Source: Microbacterium schleiferi
GTDB taxonomy: Bacteria > Actinomycetota > Actinomycetes > Actinomycetales > Microbacteriaceae
Length of the DNA stretch: 64,000 nucleotides
Reading direction: 5' to 3'
NCBI RefSeq assembly: GCF_020781975.1
Contig: NZ_JAJGNI010000005.1
Location: 1 to 64,000 of the forward strand
This document shows positions 16,355 through 24,141 of this stretch, in pieces (the stretch's first letter is position 1; each line of letters opens with the position of its first letter). The notes beneath the pieces are model-generated. The model had not been told where the DNA came from. It made no database searches and worked only from the letters and a program-made list of their open reading frames with translations. The position numbers were made by a program, and so were the translations under genes.

Positions 16355-19099
16355 ATGAGAGGTGGCCTGGAGCGTTGGAAACGGGGTGCTAATTCGCGCG
16401 GGGTCCGCCACGCGATCGCGTACGCGATGGAGGGCACCTGCGATGCTCACCTCCCGCACCTTTACGGTGTCGAAGCGCTCGAGAACTACAGCGATGTCTC
16501 AGGTGCGACCGTATCGAGATTCATCGTGGAGAACGGTGCCATCTCGAGCGACGAGTTGACCGCCGGTGGACTCCGCGTATGGCTGACCGGCCACGATCCG
16601 ATCACGGGGGAGGAACGAGGCCGTCAGCGGTTGAGTCCCGACGCTGACTTGGTGCTCGACGGGACGATCAATCACCCGAAGTCCTACAGCATCGCCGCGC
16701 TTCTGCATCCTGGGCTCGCACGAGAGTTCGAAGCGCTGCAGGACCGGCTGAGAGACCAAGTGCTCCTCACCTGGCAGCGGCAACTCAATGCCCGACGTGG
16801 ACACAACGGGCTCATCCGCGAAGACAGCACCCGGCTCGAGGTTGTCGAGTTGCAGCACCGCCGTTCGCGCGCGCTTGACCCGCACATCCATCGTCATCTG
16901 TGGCTCAACGTGAAGGTGCTCGGCGCCGACGGCAGGTGGTCGAACGTCGACTCCCGAGTCGCGATGAAGCTGCACACCGTTGTGAATGCCGAAGGTGAGC
17001 TTGCTGCGCGCACCGATCCTGAGTGGATCGCAGCGCTGGCCCGCCACGGCTACACGATCGGGATCGACGGCGAGATCGCTGAGCTGGCCGCTACCGTGCG
17101 CCCGCTGTCTCGTCGGTCCGCGCAGATCGAAGCCAACCGTGCACGCCTGATCGCTGAATGGACGTCTGCTCACGGCGGGTCCGCGCCCAGCATGGACGCG
17201 CTGACGCAGATCGATCGGCGCGCGTGGGCGGTGTCGAGGCCGAACAAGCCCCAGGGCCTCGATGAAGGCTCGTGGGAAGCAGTCGTGCGCGACGAGATCG
17301 CCGAGATCGATCAGACCCTGCGCCAGGAGCGCGCCACGGTCGAACTCGATCACGTCGATCCTGCGGTGCTCGATCGTGACCTGCTCGCGGCGATGGCGAT
17401 CGTCGACGCGGACGGGCGCTCTGTGGGCTCCAGTGGGCGATTCAGTGCTTTCGACGTGCGCGCCGGCGCCATCCGCGCGCTCTCACGCAGTGGAATCGTC
17501 GCCGCGCGTGCCGACCTCGATCAGGTGATCGACGACGTCACCGCACGAGCGCTGCGCGAGTCGGTCGACCTCGGAGGCGGGGCCGACGCCCCCGCGCACG
17601 TCAAGGTCTTCATGGCGACCGAAACGATGAGGTCGAAGATCTTCCTCTCGCACCGGCTCGACCGAATCGCAACGCCCGGACGCTCCCTCCTCCCCACCGA
17701 ACTGCGAAAGCAGGCCGGTGGGGAGTGCGGCCAACTGGACTCGGCGCAATTCGTCGCCGCAGCCGCGATCGCCGGAAGCGACGGCCTGGTCGCCGTCACC
17801 GGGCCGGCCGGTGCAGGCAAGACGACCATGCTGCGGGTCGTCTTTCGCGCGCTGAGCGCGCAACGCCGACGCATGCTCATCGTCGCGCCCACGCGCAAGG
17901 CGGCTTCGGTTGCAGCGCGCGAGGTCGGCGCGGCCGCAACCAGCATCCACGCGCTCCTCGCGGATCACGGATTCCGGTGGGGCACGGATGCCGCGGGTGC
18001 CACAACCTGGCATCGACTGTCGATCGGCGACGTGGATGCTGCTACCGGAGCGATCTACGACGGCCCGACGAGCTTCGTCCTGCGCGCGCGGGACCGCATT
18101 GTCGTCGACGAGGCCGGCATGGTCGACCTGCAGGTCGCGAACGCGCTCGCAGAACTCGCCCACGAGCGCGGTGTCGGCGTCGCCATGGTCGGCGACCCTT
18201 ATCAAGCCCTCCCCGTCGGACACGTGGGTGCCATGGCTGCCGCCGTCCGGCACGCTTGCGCCGCGGTCGAGCTGGACGCGGTGCACCGATTCGCGGATGC
18301 CGAGTACGCGGCCCTCACGCTCGAGCTGCGGCATCCCGACGATGCCGAGCACGCGGCGCGTATCGCGAGCCGACTGGACGAACGCGGGCACCTGACACGA
18401 GTCGACCATGCGGAGGATGCCCATCGGCACATGATCGACGCCTACTTCGCATGGCAGGCGCGCGGCAAGCGTGTCGCGCTCGTCACCGGCGCCAATAGCG
18501 ACGCCGGCGCACTCAACGACGAGATCCAGCAGCGGCGGGTCGATCGCGGGGAACTGGACCCGACCGTTCTCGCGTGGGGCATGGGGGAGCAGCGCATCCT
18601 CGTCGGCGACACCGTTCAGACGCGCCGCAACGATCGTCGTGTGGGGGTGGAGAATCGCGCCACCTGGGTCGTCAGCAAGATCGCCGAAGACTCGCTGCTG
18701 CTGCGATCCGTCAACGACAGCGGGGATGTGCGCAAGGTCACACGCGACTACGCGTTCGAGCACGTGCAACTCGCGTACGCGTCGACCGTGCACGGCATAC
18801 AGGGCGAGACGGTGGATGCTTCGATCGTCGGCCCTGACGTGGACGCCGCCGGCCTCTACGTCGGCCTTACCCGTGGACGCGAGCACAACGAGGTGGTCGC
18901 TGTCGCACACACCGGCCGCGCCGCGCGCGCGAACGTCGCGACTTGCATGCTGCGCGGCAGCACGGAGTTGACGATGCAGGATGCCGTGCGTGCAGCCCGG
19001 GCAGAGATGCAACGGGCTGCGCAGGTTCGAGATCGACACGATGCCTTCGCGCGCGGGCCTCACGTTGCGCCGAGCGCGGGGCGCGGGATGTCGATCTGA
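16355..19099 (+). CDS. MobF-type relaxase-helicase (TraA-like)
   Basis: A 914-residue conjugative relaxase that would nick oriT and unwind the transferred strand. The N-terminal TrwC/MobF-like domain covers about 1-300. Its metal triad is in ALDPHIHRHLWLN (H-x-H-x-H, residues about 176-180), and candidate catalytic tyrosines are in LPHLYGVEALENYSD. A RecD-like helicase follows, with Walker A GPAGAGKTT (about 482) and a DEAG Walker B (IVVDEAGMVDL). The late motifs AYASTVHGIQGETV and YVGLTRGREHN are also present. The relaxase core is divergent from the usual TraA form. No coupling protein or secretion genes accompany it, so it fits a mobilizable element. Confidence 0.9.
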   Translation: MRGGLERWKRGANSRGVRHAIAYAMEGTCDAHLPHLYGVEALENYSDVSGATVSRFIVENGAISSDELTAGGLRVWLTGHDPITGEERGRQRLSPDADLVLDGTINHPKSYSIAALLHPGLAREFEALQDRLRDQVLLTWQRQLNARRGHNGLIREDSTRLEVVELQHRRSRALDPHIHRHLWLNVKVLGADGRWSNVDSRVAMKLHTVVNAEGELAARTDPEWIAALARHGYTIGIDGEIAELAATVRPLSRRSAQIEANRARLIAEWTSAHGGSAPSMDALTQIDRRAWAVSRPNKPQGLDEGSWEAVVRDEIAEIDQTLRQERATVELDHVDPAVLDRDLLAAMAIVDADGRSVGSSGRFSAFDVRAGAIRALSRSGIVAARADLDQVIDDVTARALRESVDLGGGADAPAHVKVFMATETMRSKIFLSHRLDRIATPGRSLLPTELRKQAGGECGQLDSAQFVAAAAIAGSDGLVAVTGPAGAGKTTMLRVVFRALSAQRRRMLIVAPTRKAASVAAREVGAAATSIHALLADHGFRWGTDAAGATTWHRLSIGDVDAATGAIYDGPTSFVLRARDRIVVDEAGMVDLQVANALAELAHERGVGVAMVGDPYQALPVGHVGAMAAAVRHACAAVELDAVHRFADAEYAALTLELRHPDDAEHAARIASRLDERGHLTRVDHAEDAHRHMIDAYFAWQARGKRVALVTGANSDAGALNDEIQQRRVDRGELDPTVLAWGMGEQRILVGDTVQTRRNDRRVGVENRATWVVSKIAEDSLLLRSVNDSGDVRKVTRDYAFEHVQLAYASTVHGIQGETVDASIVGPDVDAAGLYVGLTRGREHNEVVAVAHTGRAARANVATCMLRGSTELTMQDAVRAARAEMQRAAQVRDRHDAFARGPHVAPSAGRGMSI

Positions 19100-19211
19100 C
19101 GGTGCTGGTCCTGATTGTCGCGCTGACGCCGACCACGGGGCGTCAGATGTCGGAGCGACAGACCCGGTGCGATCGTTCTGCGTTGTCGGCCGCTCGTGGT
19201 GAACTAGGCGA

Positions 19212-20141
19212 ATGAGGTCGGCGATCGAGATCTTCGAGTCCACGGATGGTGTGGTGTCCCTCGAGCTGCGCACGGAGGGCGAGACCGTGTGGGCTTCGCA
19301 GGCCGATATCGAGCAGCTGTTCGGGATCGCGCGATCGAGCGTCTCACGTCACATCAGCAACATCATCCGCGATGCCGAGGTCGATGCCGAAAGCAATTTG
19401 CAGAAAGTGCAAATTGCTTCCTCCGACCGTCCCGTGACGCTGTACAGCCTCGACGTGGTGCTGGCCGTCGGGTACCGGGCGAACTCGGCGCGAGCTGTCG
19501 AGTTTCGTCGCTGGTCGACCGATGTGCTCAAGCGGTACATGCTGAAGGGAATCGCGACCAACGAGCGCCGGCTCCTGGAGCTCGACTCGCTTGTGAAGGT
19601 GCTGTCACGCTCGACGGACCAGCTTGTTGCTGGCGTCGCAGAAGTCGTCGCGCGTTACCTGCCGAGCCTGCGCGCGCTCCGCGACTACGACGAGGGCGAG
19701 ATACCCGTTGTTGACGGCGATGTGCCGACCTGGACGCTGACCTATGACGAGGCGCGGGCGGTGATCGACGAAGTCGGGGCGGAGTTTCCGGCCGACGCGC
19801 TGTTCGGCGGCGAACGGGGCGACGCGTTGCGCGGTGTGGTGGCGACGATCTATCAGGGATTCGGGGGAGTGGACCTATACCCGACGGTGCAGGAGAAGGC
19901 GGCGAATCTGCTCTACCTCGTCGTGAAGGACCACCCGCTCACCGACGGGAACAAGCGCAGCGCGGCGGCGCTGTTCGTGCACTTCCTTGCCCGCAACCAG
20001 GTGCTCGACGACGCGCGCGGCGTGGCGCGGATCTCCAACAACGCGCTGGCAGCGATCACGCTCATGGTCGCGATGAGCGACCCGAAAGAGAAGGAACTGA
20101 TGATCGCCCTTCTGGTGAGTATGCTCGCCGGCGAAGGCTGA
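19212..20141 (+). CDS. RhuM-family protein with Fic/DOC domain
   Basis: A 309-residue protein with two modules. The N-terminal part (about 1-120) is RhuM-like, with TVWASQADIEQLFGIARSSV and VTLYSLDVVLAVGYRANSARA. The C-terminal part is a Fic/Doc fold with the active loop HPLTDGNKRSAAALF. Fic/Doc enzymes transfer AMP or phosphate to protein targets and often act as toxins. No classical antitoxin gene adjoins it. It stands between the relaxase and the excisionase-like gene, a usual place for stability genes in mobile elements. It could be maintenance or defence; neither is shown. Confidence 0.88.
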   Translation: MRSAIEIFESTDGVVSLELRTEGETVWASQADIEQLFGIARSSVSRHISNIIRDAEVDAESNLQKVQIASSDRPVTLYSLDVVLAVGYRANSARAVEFRRWSTDVLKRYMLKGIATNERRLLELDSLVKVLSRSTDQLVAGVAEVVARYLPSLRALRDYDEGEIPVVDGDVPTWTLTYDEARAVIDEVGAEFPADALFGGERGDALRGVVATIYQGFGGVDLYPTVQEKAANLLYLVVKDHPLTDGNKRSAAALFVHFLARNQVLDDARGVARISNNALAAITLMVAMSDPKEKELMIALLVSMLAGEG

Positions 20142-20150
20142 CCCAAGTAG

Positions 20151-20330
20151 TCAGGGCTCGACGCCGAAGATCCGCAGCAGCGCGGCTCTCGGGATCATCC
20201 GTCGGGGACCCAGCTGGACAGTCGGGATCGTCCCGCTGTCGATGCCGAGCTTGATCGTGGGGTAGTCCACGCCGACGAGTTCTGCAGCAGCCTTCATCGT
20301 CAACGCGAGCGACGTCGATGTCTGGTTCAT
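20151..20330 (-). CDS. Excisionase-like small HTH protein
   Basis: A 59-residue DNA-binding protein of the MerR-like excisionase/AlpA type. LTMKAAAELVGVDYPTIKLG forms the winged-helix core and GPRRMIPRAALLRIFGV the wing and tail. The ATG at 20330 (MNQTST) follows GGGAG; a longer start about 15 nt upstream is possible. It is the natural candidate for the directionality factor of the integrase, although it lies at the opposite end of the element. In the integrated island that places it about 1 kb from attR. Confidence 0.82.
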   Translation of the reverse strand: MNQTSTSLALTMKAAAELVGVDYPTIKLGIDSGTIPTVQLGPRRMIPRAALLRIFGVEP

Positions 20331-20464
20331 CGTTCCATCTCCCATGGTTGTGCGCAGTGTGTGACAGCACTTGCGCACACCGTACACCCAAACTGAGCAA
20401 TGCGCGACATGAATTCTTCACGTCACGCATTGCCCTCCAGAATTGTGCATGGCAGACTCGCCGC

Positions 20465-21091
20465 ATGACCGAACTTGTCGTCGAGTCGATCGCGCCCGAG
20501 AGAGTCGAGGTGGGCGATGGCATCAGCATCCCGACTGCCTGGGACGTCATCGTGACGGGTGAGCCCGGCGTGCCTGGCGCCATCCGACTCCACGGCGAAT
20601 ATGACGACGCCCTGCGTCGCGCGGTAGCCGCGACAGTTCGTGTCGACCGCGTCGGCGAGGGCGATGAGGTCACGGCGCAGGTGCTGCGCGAAGCGCGGGT
20701 CCAGTGGCTCGTCGCGGCATCCGCGTTCCGGATTGTCACGGTCGCACGAGAGGGCGGCGAGTTCCAACCGCTGTCGTCCTATCTCGCAGACGTGAGAGCA
20801 CACAGCGATCGCACGCCGACCGAAGCTCGCGACCAGGCGATCGTCCTCTACCGGATTGCATCCACCATCAATCTCGCTCCGCTCAAGTTCGTCTCGGACT
20901 ACCTCAACGTGAGCGTCAGCACTGCGACCCGGATGATGGCTCGGGCGCGCCAGCAGGGGCTGGCTGCAGATCTGATCACCCGTGAGACCTACAACCGCAT
21001 GCAGCAGGACGAGCAGCGACGGATGACGGGACCCCACCGCGTGCCGGGCTCGAGTCCCTCGCGTTCCTCTGGCCCCTCGATGGGCATGTGA
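20465..21091 (+). CDS. HTH DNA-binding protein of the island
   Basis: I do not recognise a named family. The 208-residue product has a beta-rich N-terminal half, a helical middle, and a C-terminal HTH (LKFVSDYLNVSVSTATRMMA, about residues 145-165). A basic, Pro/Ser-rich tail follows. The ATG at 20465 (MTELVVES) is used; the longer frame begins inside the promoter region shared with the divergent excisionase-like gene. Its place beside xis and the right arm sites suggests control of excision or transfer genes. Confidence 0.75.
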   Translation: MTELVVESIAPERVEVGDGISIPTAWDVIVTGEPGVPGAIRLHGEYDDALRRAVAATVRVDRVGEGDEVTAQVLREARVQWLVAASAFRIVTVAREGGEFQPLSSYLADVRAHSDRTPTEARDQAIVLYRIASTINLAPLKFVSDYLNVSVSTATRMMARARQQGLAADLITRETYNRMQQDEQRRMTGPHRVPGSSPSRSSGPSMGM

Positions 21092-21235
21092 CCTCTGCGT
21101 CGCGGCGACCTGCTGGATCCACGAGCGTGAGCGGCGTAGCCTTGACTGAGCGAGGAACAGCCACGCGGCGGCGTTTGCGGCCCGGTTGACTCCCCGATCT
21201 CCACAGATTCGATGTTGAGAATCTCCTCCGTCGGA

Positions 21236-21275
21236 TCGCCCACATATCGCCCGCATTTGCCGTGAATGTGGGCGA
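21236..21275. promoter_or_regulatory. Putative integrase arm-type sites, right end
   Basis: TCGCCCACA (21236-21244) and TCGCCCGCA (21247-21255) are spaced 2 bp apart like the left pair. A third copy is inverted (TGTGGGCGA, 21267-21275). They lie 100-140 bp inside attR. In the excised circle they would flank the core on the other side from the left pair. Confidence 0.55.
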
Positions 21276-21373
21276 TTCTTCTTGCATGTTCCTGTCGGCG
21301 CATGCCCTCGACAGCGGCAGGATTCCGCGGTTTTCGGCGTCGAATGCGGGTCGTTCACATGCCCAAAGCCTCT

Positions 21374-21394
21374 TTCGATTCCCCCCATCTCCAC
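21374..21394 (+). repeat. attR: 21-bp tmRNA 3'-end direct repeat
   Basis: An exact copy of 537-557 with no tmRNA body in front of it. Bases on either side differ from attL, so the repeat boundary is sharp. It marks the right chromosomal junction. Confidence 0.92.
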
Positions 21395-21444
21395 CACGGC
21401 ACACAGAAGATGGATGCCGAAGCCGCTGTCACACTGTCGGAGTG

Positions 21445-21484
21445 AGCCTCCTGGGCCGTGCGATTGCGCTGGTCCGGGAGGCTC
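21445..21484. terminator. Hairpin terminator just past attR
   Basis: GAGCCTCCTGG (21445-21455) pairs with CCGGGAGGCTC (21474-21484), with one mismatch and an 18-nt loop, followed by TTCGTTTTC. It is placed where the tmRNA's own terminator would be before insertion. Confidence 0.7.
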
Positions 21485-21515
21485 TTCGTTTTCGCGCGCA
21501 TGCGAGGATCCTGCT

Positions 21516-22358
21516 ATGCCTAGCTCCCCGCTCATCTCGGCCCACGAACTTCACGATCTTCTCGAGGCGGGGCCCGGCATCCGGCTTCTTGACGTGCGCT
21601 ACCGTCTCGACAAGCCAGACGGTCGGGACGACTACCGCGCGGGGCACCTCCCGGGTGCCGTATACGTCGACATGGACACCGAACTTGCCACGCACGGTGC
21701 GCCCTCGGAGGGGCGGCACCCGCTCCCATCTCGCGCGACGCTGCAGGATGCCGCCCGCCGCTGGGGTCTGCACGCGGGAGACGCGGTGGTCGTCTATGAC
21801 GACTTCCGTTCGGTGTCCGCGGCGCGCGCCTGGTGGCTGCTCCGCGGCGCCGGCGTCAGCGACATCCGTGTTCTCGACGGCGGCCTGTCGGCGTGGCGGG
21901 CGACTGGACTCCCGCTCGAGACTGGCGACGTTTCACCCGAACCAGGATCGATCTTGTTCGACGGTGTGGAAGAGGGCATCTCGATCGATGAGGCTGCAGC
22001 CTGGCCGCAGCGCGGAGTACTGCTCGACGCGCGTGCGCCGGAGCGCTACCGCGGAGAATCTGAGCCGTTCGATCCCGTTGCCGGGCACATCCCCGGCGCG
22101 GTGAATCTGCCCGCAGACGCGGTGCTCGATGGTGCGAGCTTCGCGCCACCCGCGACGATTCGCGCAGCTTTCGAGAGTGTCGGAGTTAGCGACCTCACAT
22201 CGGTCGCTGCGTATTGCGGGTCGGGCCTCACGGCGGCGCACACGGCGCTTGCCGGTGCGGCGGCAGGCCTGGATGTGGCTGTCTATCCCGGATCTTGGAG
22301 CCAGTGGTCCAATACGGCGGGCCGCCCGGTCGCGACGGGCGCCGAGCCGGGCGCCTGA
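21516..22358 (+). CDS. sseA: Sulfurtransferase (tandem rhodanese, SseA-like)
   Basis: A 280-residue two-domain rhodanese that moves sulfane sulfur from thiosulfate or 3-mercaptopyruvate to cyanide or another acceptor. The inactive N-terminal domain spans about 1-135 (DDYRAGHLPGAVYVD). The catalytic domain follows with LLDARAPERYRGE, HIPGAVNLP and the active loop YCGSGLTAAH, where Cys234 is the nucleophile. The start at 21516 (MPSSPLIS) matches the family; the longer frame would cross attR. It is the first chromosomal gene after the island. Confidence 0.93.
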   Translation: MPSSPLISAHELHDLLEAGPGIRLLDVRYRLDKPDGRDDYRAGHLPGAVYVDMDTELATHGAPSEGRHPLPSRATLQDAARRWGLHAGDAVVVYDDFRSVSAARAWWLLRGAGVSDIRVLDGGLSAWRATGLPLETGDVSPEPGSILFDGVEEGISIDEAAAWPQRGVLLDARAPERYRGESEPFDPVAGHIPGAVNLPADAVLDGASFAPPATIRAAFESVGVSDLTSVAAYCGSGLTAAHTALAGAAAGLDVAVYPGSWSQWSNTAGRPVATGAEPGA

Positions 22359-22418
22359 GGAGCAGACGCGGCAGCGAAGGGGCTGGATCGCGATCACGCC
22401 CGGTGCCACACTGCTCGC

Positions 22419-22760
22419 ATGACGAAGTTCATGATCTCGTTCCCGAGTTCGGCCATGGTGGTTCCCGATGACGAGTGGGAAGCCGTGGGGGAAGCCGCGC
22501 ACGCCGTGATCCGTGAGGCCAAGGCTGCTGGAGTGTACGTCTTCGGTGGCGGTGTCAACGAGAGCATCGCGCCGGTGACCGTCGACGGCGAGGGCGTCGT
22601 GACTGAGGGTACCTATCCAAGCACCGGTGACCTGTTCGGTGGCTACACGATTATCGAGGTGCCGACGGCGGCCGAGGCGTACGAGTGGGCGGCGAAGATC
22701 GCGGTCGCGTGCCGCTGCCCGCAGGAAGTGCGCGAGTTCCAGTACGACCCCGAGTCCTGA
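22419..22760 (+). CDS. YciI-like (YCII-related) small protein
   Basis: A 113-residue protein with the alpha/beta ferredoxin-like YCII pattern: an N-terminal strand (KFMISFPSS), a helix, GVYVFGGGV, then GGYTIIEVPTAAEAYEWA. Family members include DGPF-type proteins sometimes linked to sigma factors, but the function is not established. It lies 60 bp after the sulfurtransferase on the same strand and converges on the amine oxidase gene. Confidence 0.82.
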   Translation: MTKFMISFPSSAMVVPDDEWEAVGEAAHAVIREAKAAGVYVFGGGVNESIAPVTVDGEGVVTEGTYPSTGDLFGGYTIIEVPTAAEAYEWAAKIAVACRCPQEVREFQYDPES

Positions 22761-22775
22761 GGGCCGGCTTCCGCG

Positions 22776-24098
22776 TCAGCGCCAGAGCGTGTCGATCGGG
22801 ATGTCGTGACCTGCGATCCGCTCGGCGGCGCGATGGCCAGAGAACATCGCTGCGGGCACCGTTGCGGGATCGTCGGTCCAGGTCGCCTCACCAGCCAGGT
22901 GCAGCACGCCGCCGATCGGCGTTGCAAGGTCGTCGTGGTCGGCGGTCGTCGACCCGAGCGTCATGTACGCGTAGGAGCCGCGGGCGAACGGGTCGTCGTG
23001 CCAAGACGTGATCGCAACGCTCGTCGGTTCGACGACGCGATCGCCGTAGAGCCGGCGAAGCTGCGTGAGGATGTTGGCGACGATGCGCTCGGCATCCCAC
23101 CCGGCGACCTCGCGGGCCGTGGGGCCGGCGGCGAACGTCAGCAGCGTCGGCGTGCCGTGCAACGCTGTCAGGTCGTACCAGGAGTGCCAGGCCCGGCTCT
23201 CGGGGCCCTGCTGACGGATGGCGTACACGCCCTCGTCCCAGAACTTCGTGGGGAAGCGCAGGAACACCTTGTCGAACGCGTTCATCGTCAGGCGCGAGAG
23301 TGCGCCCGCGACCGGCTCGGGCAGCGGGGGGCGGATGACGAACTCGTCCGACCGCAGCACACCGACCGGCACCGTGACTACCGCGGTCTCGCCTTCGAAC
23401 ACGCCTCGATCGGTTGAGACGACGACGCCGTCATCCGACCAGTCGACGCTCGTGACAACGTGCTGGAGATGGATGTCGAACCCGTCGGCCAGCCGCGTCG
23501 CGAGCACGTCGTACCCGTCCGGAAACACGACCTCATCTCCCTCGATCGCGTCGTCGTCGAGGCCGTGGGCGGCGAGGTCCTCGATCCAGGCGCCGTACTG
23601 CTCCTCGGCGCGGTGCTCGAGATACTCGCGCACCCGCTGGGTGCGCTCGGCGTCCCAGCCCTGATCGGCCAGTGCCTGCTCGGTGACATCCCGGTACGAA
23701 GCCTCAGGGGCGGATGCCGCGATCACCGCGAGCAATGCCGCATCGACCGTGTGCACGTCGTCCGCAAACGCGCGGGCCTCAGCATCCGAGAGTCGCACGC
23801 CGTCCGGGCCGTAGTAGGCGATCGGCCGGCTGTCGGGCTGGTAGCCACCGACGGTGAACTCCACCGTGCGCATCCCAAACGCCTCGGCCGCCGCGGCGAC
23901 GGGGCTGTCGGTGATGCCGTGGATCCAGGAGGCGCCGAGATCGGTCACCTCACCATCCGTGCGATCGGTCTGCACGCGTCCGCCGACGCGGTCCCGGGCC
24001 TCGAGGATGACGACGGTGCGGCCCGCCGCAGCGAGCAGCCGTGCGGCGGTGAGCCCCGCAATCCCGGCGCCGATGACAACAGTGTCGAAGCGTTCCAT
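22776..24098 (-). CDS. Flavin-dependent amine oxidase
   Basis: A 440-residue FAD enzyme of the monoamine/polyamine oxidase superfamily, which oxidizes an amine to aldehyde, ammonia and peroxide. The N-terminal dinucleotide site VVIGAGIAGLTAARLL is followed by the FAD-contact EARDRVGGRV. The C-terminal FAD motif GVLHLAGEATWTDDPATV is also present. There is no signal peptide, so it is cytosolic. The ATG at 24098 starts directly at the Rossmann strand (MERFDTVVIGAG) and is preferred to the longer frame. The substrate is unknown. Confidence 0.9.
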   Translation of the reverse strand: MERFDTVVIGAGIAGLTAARLLAAAGRTVVILEARDRVGGRVQTDRTDGEVTDLGASWIHGITDSPVAAAAEAFGMRTVEFTVGGYQPDSRPIAYYGPDGVRLSDAEARAFADDVHTVDAALLAVIAASAPEASYRDVTEQALADQGWDAERTQRVREYLEHRAEEQYGAWIEDLAAHGLDDDAIEGDEVVFPDGYDVLATRLADGFDIHLQHVVTSVDWSDDGVVVSTDRGVFEGETAVVTVPVGVLRSDEFVIRPPLPEPVAGALSRLTMNAFDKVFLRFPTKFWDEGVYAIRQQGPESRAWHSWYDLTALHGTPTLLTFAAGPTAREVAGWDAERIVANILTQLRRLYGDRVVEPTSVAITSWHDDPFARGSYAYMTLGSTTADHDDLATPIGGVLHLAGEATWTDDPATVPAAMFSGHRAAERIAGHDIPIDTLWR

Positions 24099-24141
24099 GC
24101 CCTGATTCTGCACTGTCCGGATGCTCGCGGGCAGCAGGATG

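Larger units (their letters stand above)
537..21394. mobile_element. Integrative mobilizable island inserted in the tmRNA gene
   Basis: The island is bounded by perfect 21-bp direct repeats of the tmRNA 3' end (537-557 and 21374-21394). It encodes a tyrosine integrase next to the left end. A small excisionase-like HTH protein, a MobF-type relaxase-helicase and a RhuM-Fic protein lie near the right end. The cargo is copper, arsenical/heavy-metal and cadmium/lead-type resistance genes. No type IV secretion, coupling-protein or replication genes are visible, so it is probably mobilized in trans. An internal tRNA-Ser-like 3' end and an IS3 remnant near 14.1-14.9 kb suggest it was assembled from at least two elements. 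Confidence 0.88.
21092..21515. other. Right end of island and chromosomal junction, no gene
   Basis: This stretch holds the right arm-type sites (21236-21275), a degenerate tmRNA-end-like sequence GACTCCCCGATCTCCAC (21188-21204), attR (21374-21394), and a terminator hairpin (21445-21484). No coding region is supported. Confidence 0.7.
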
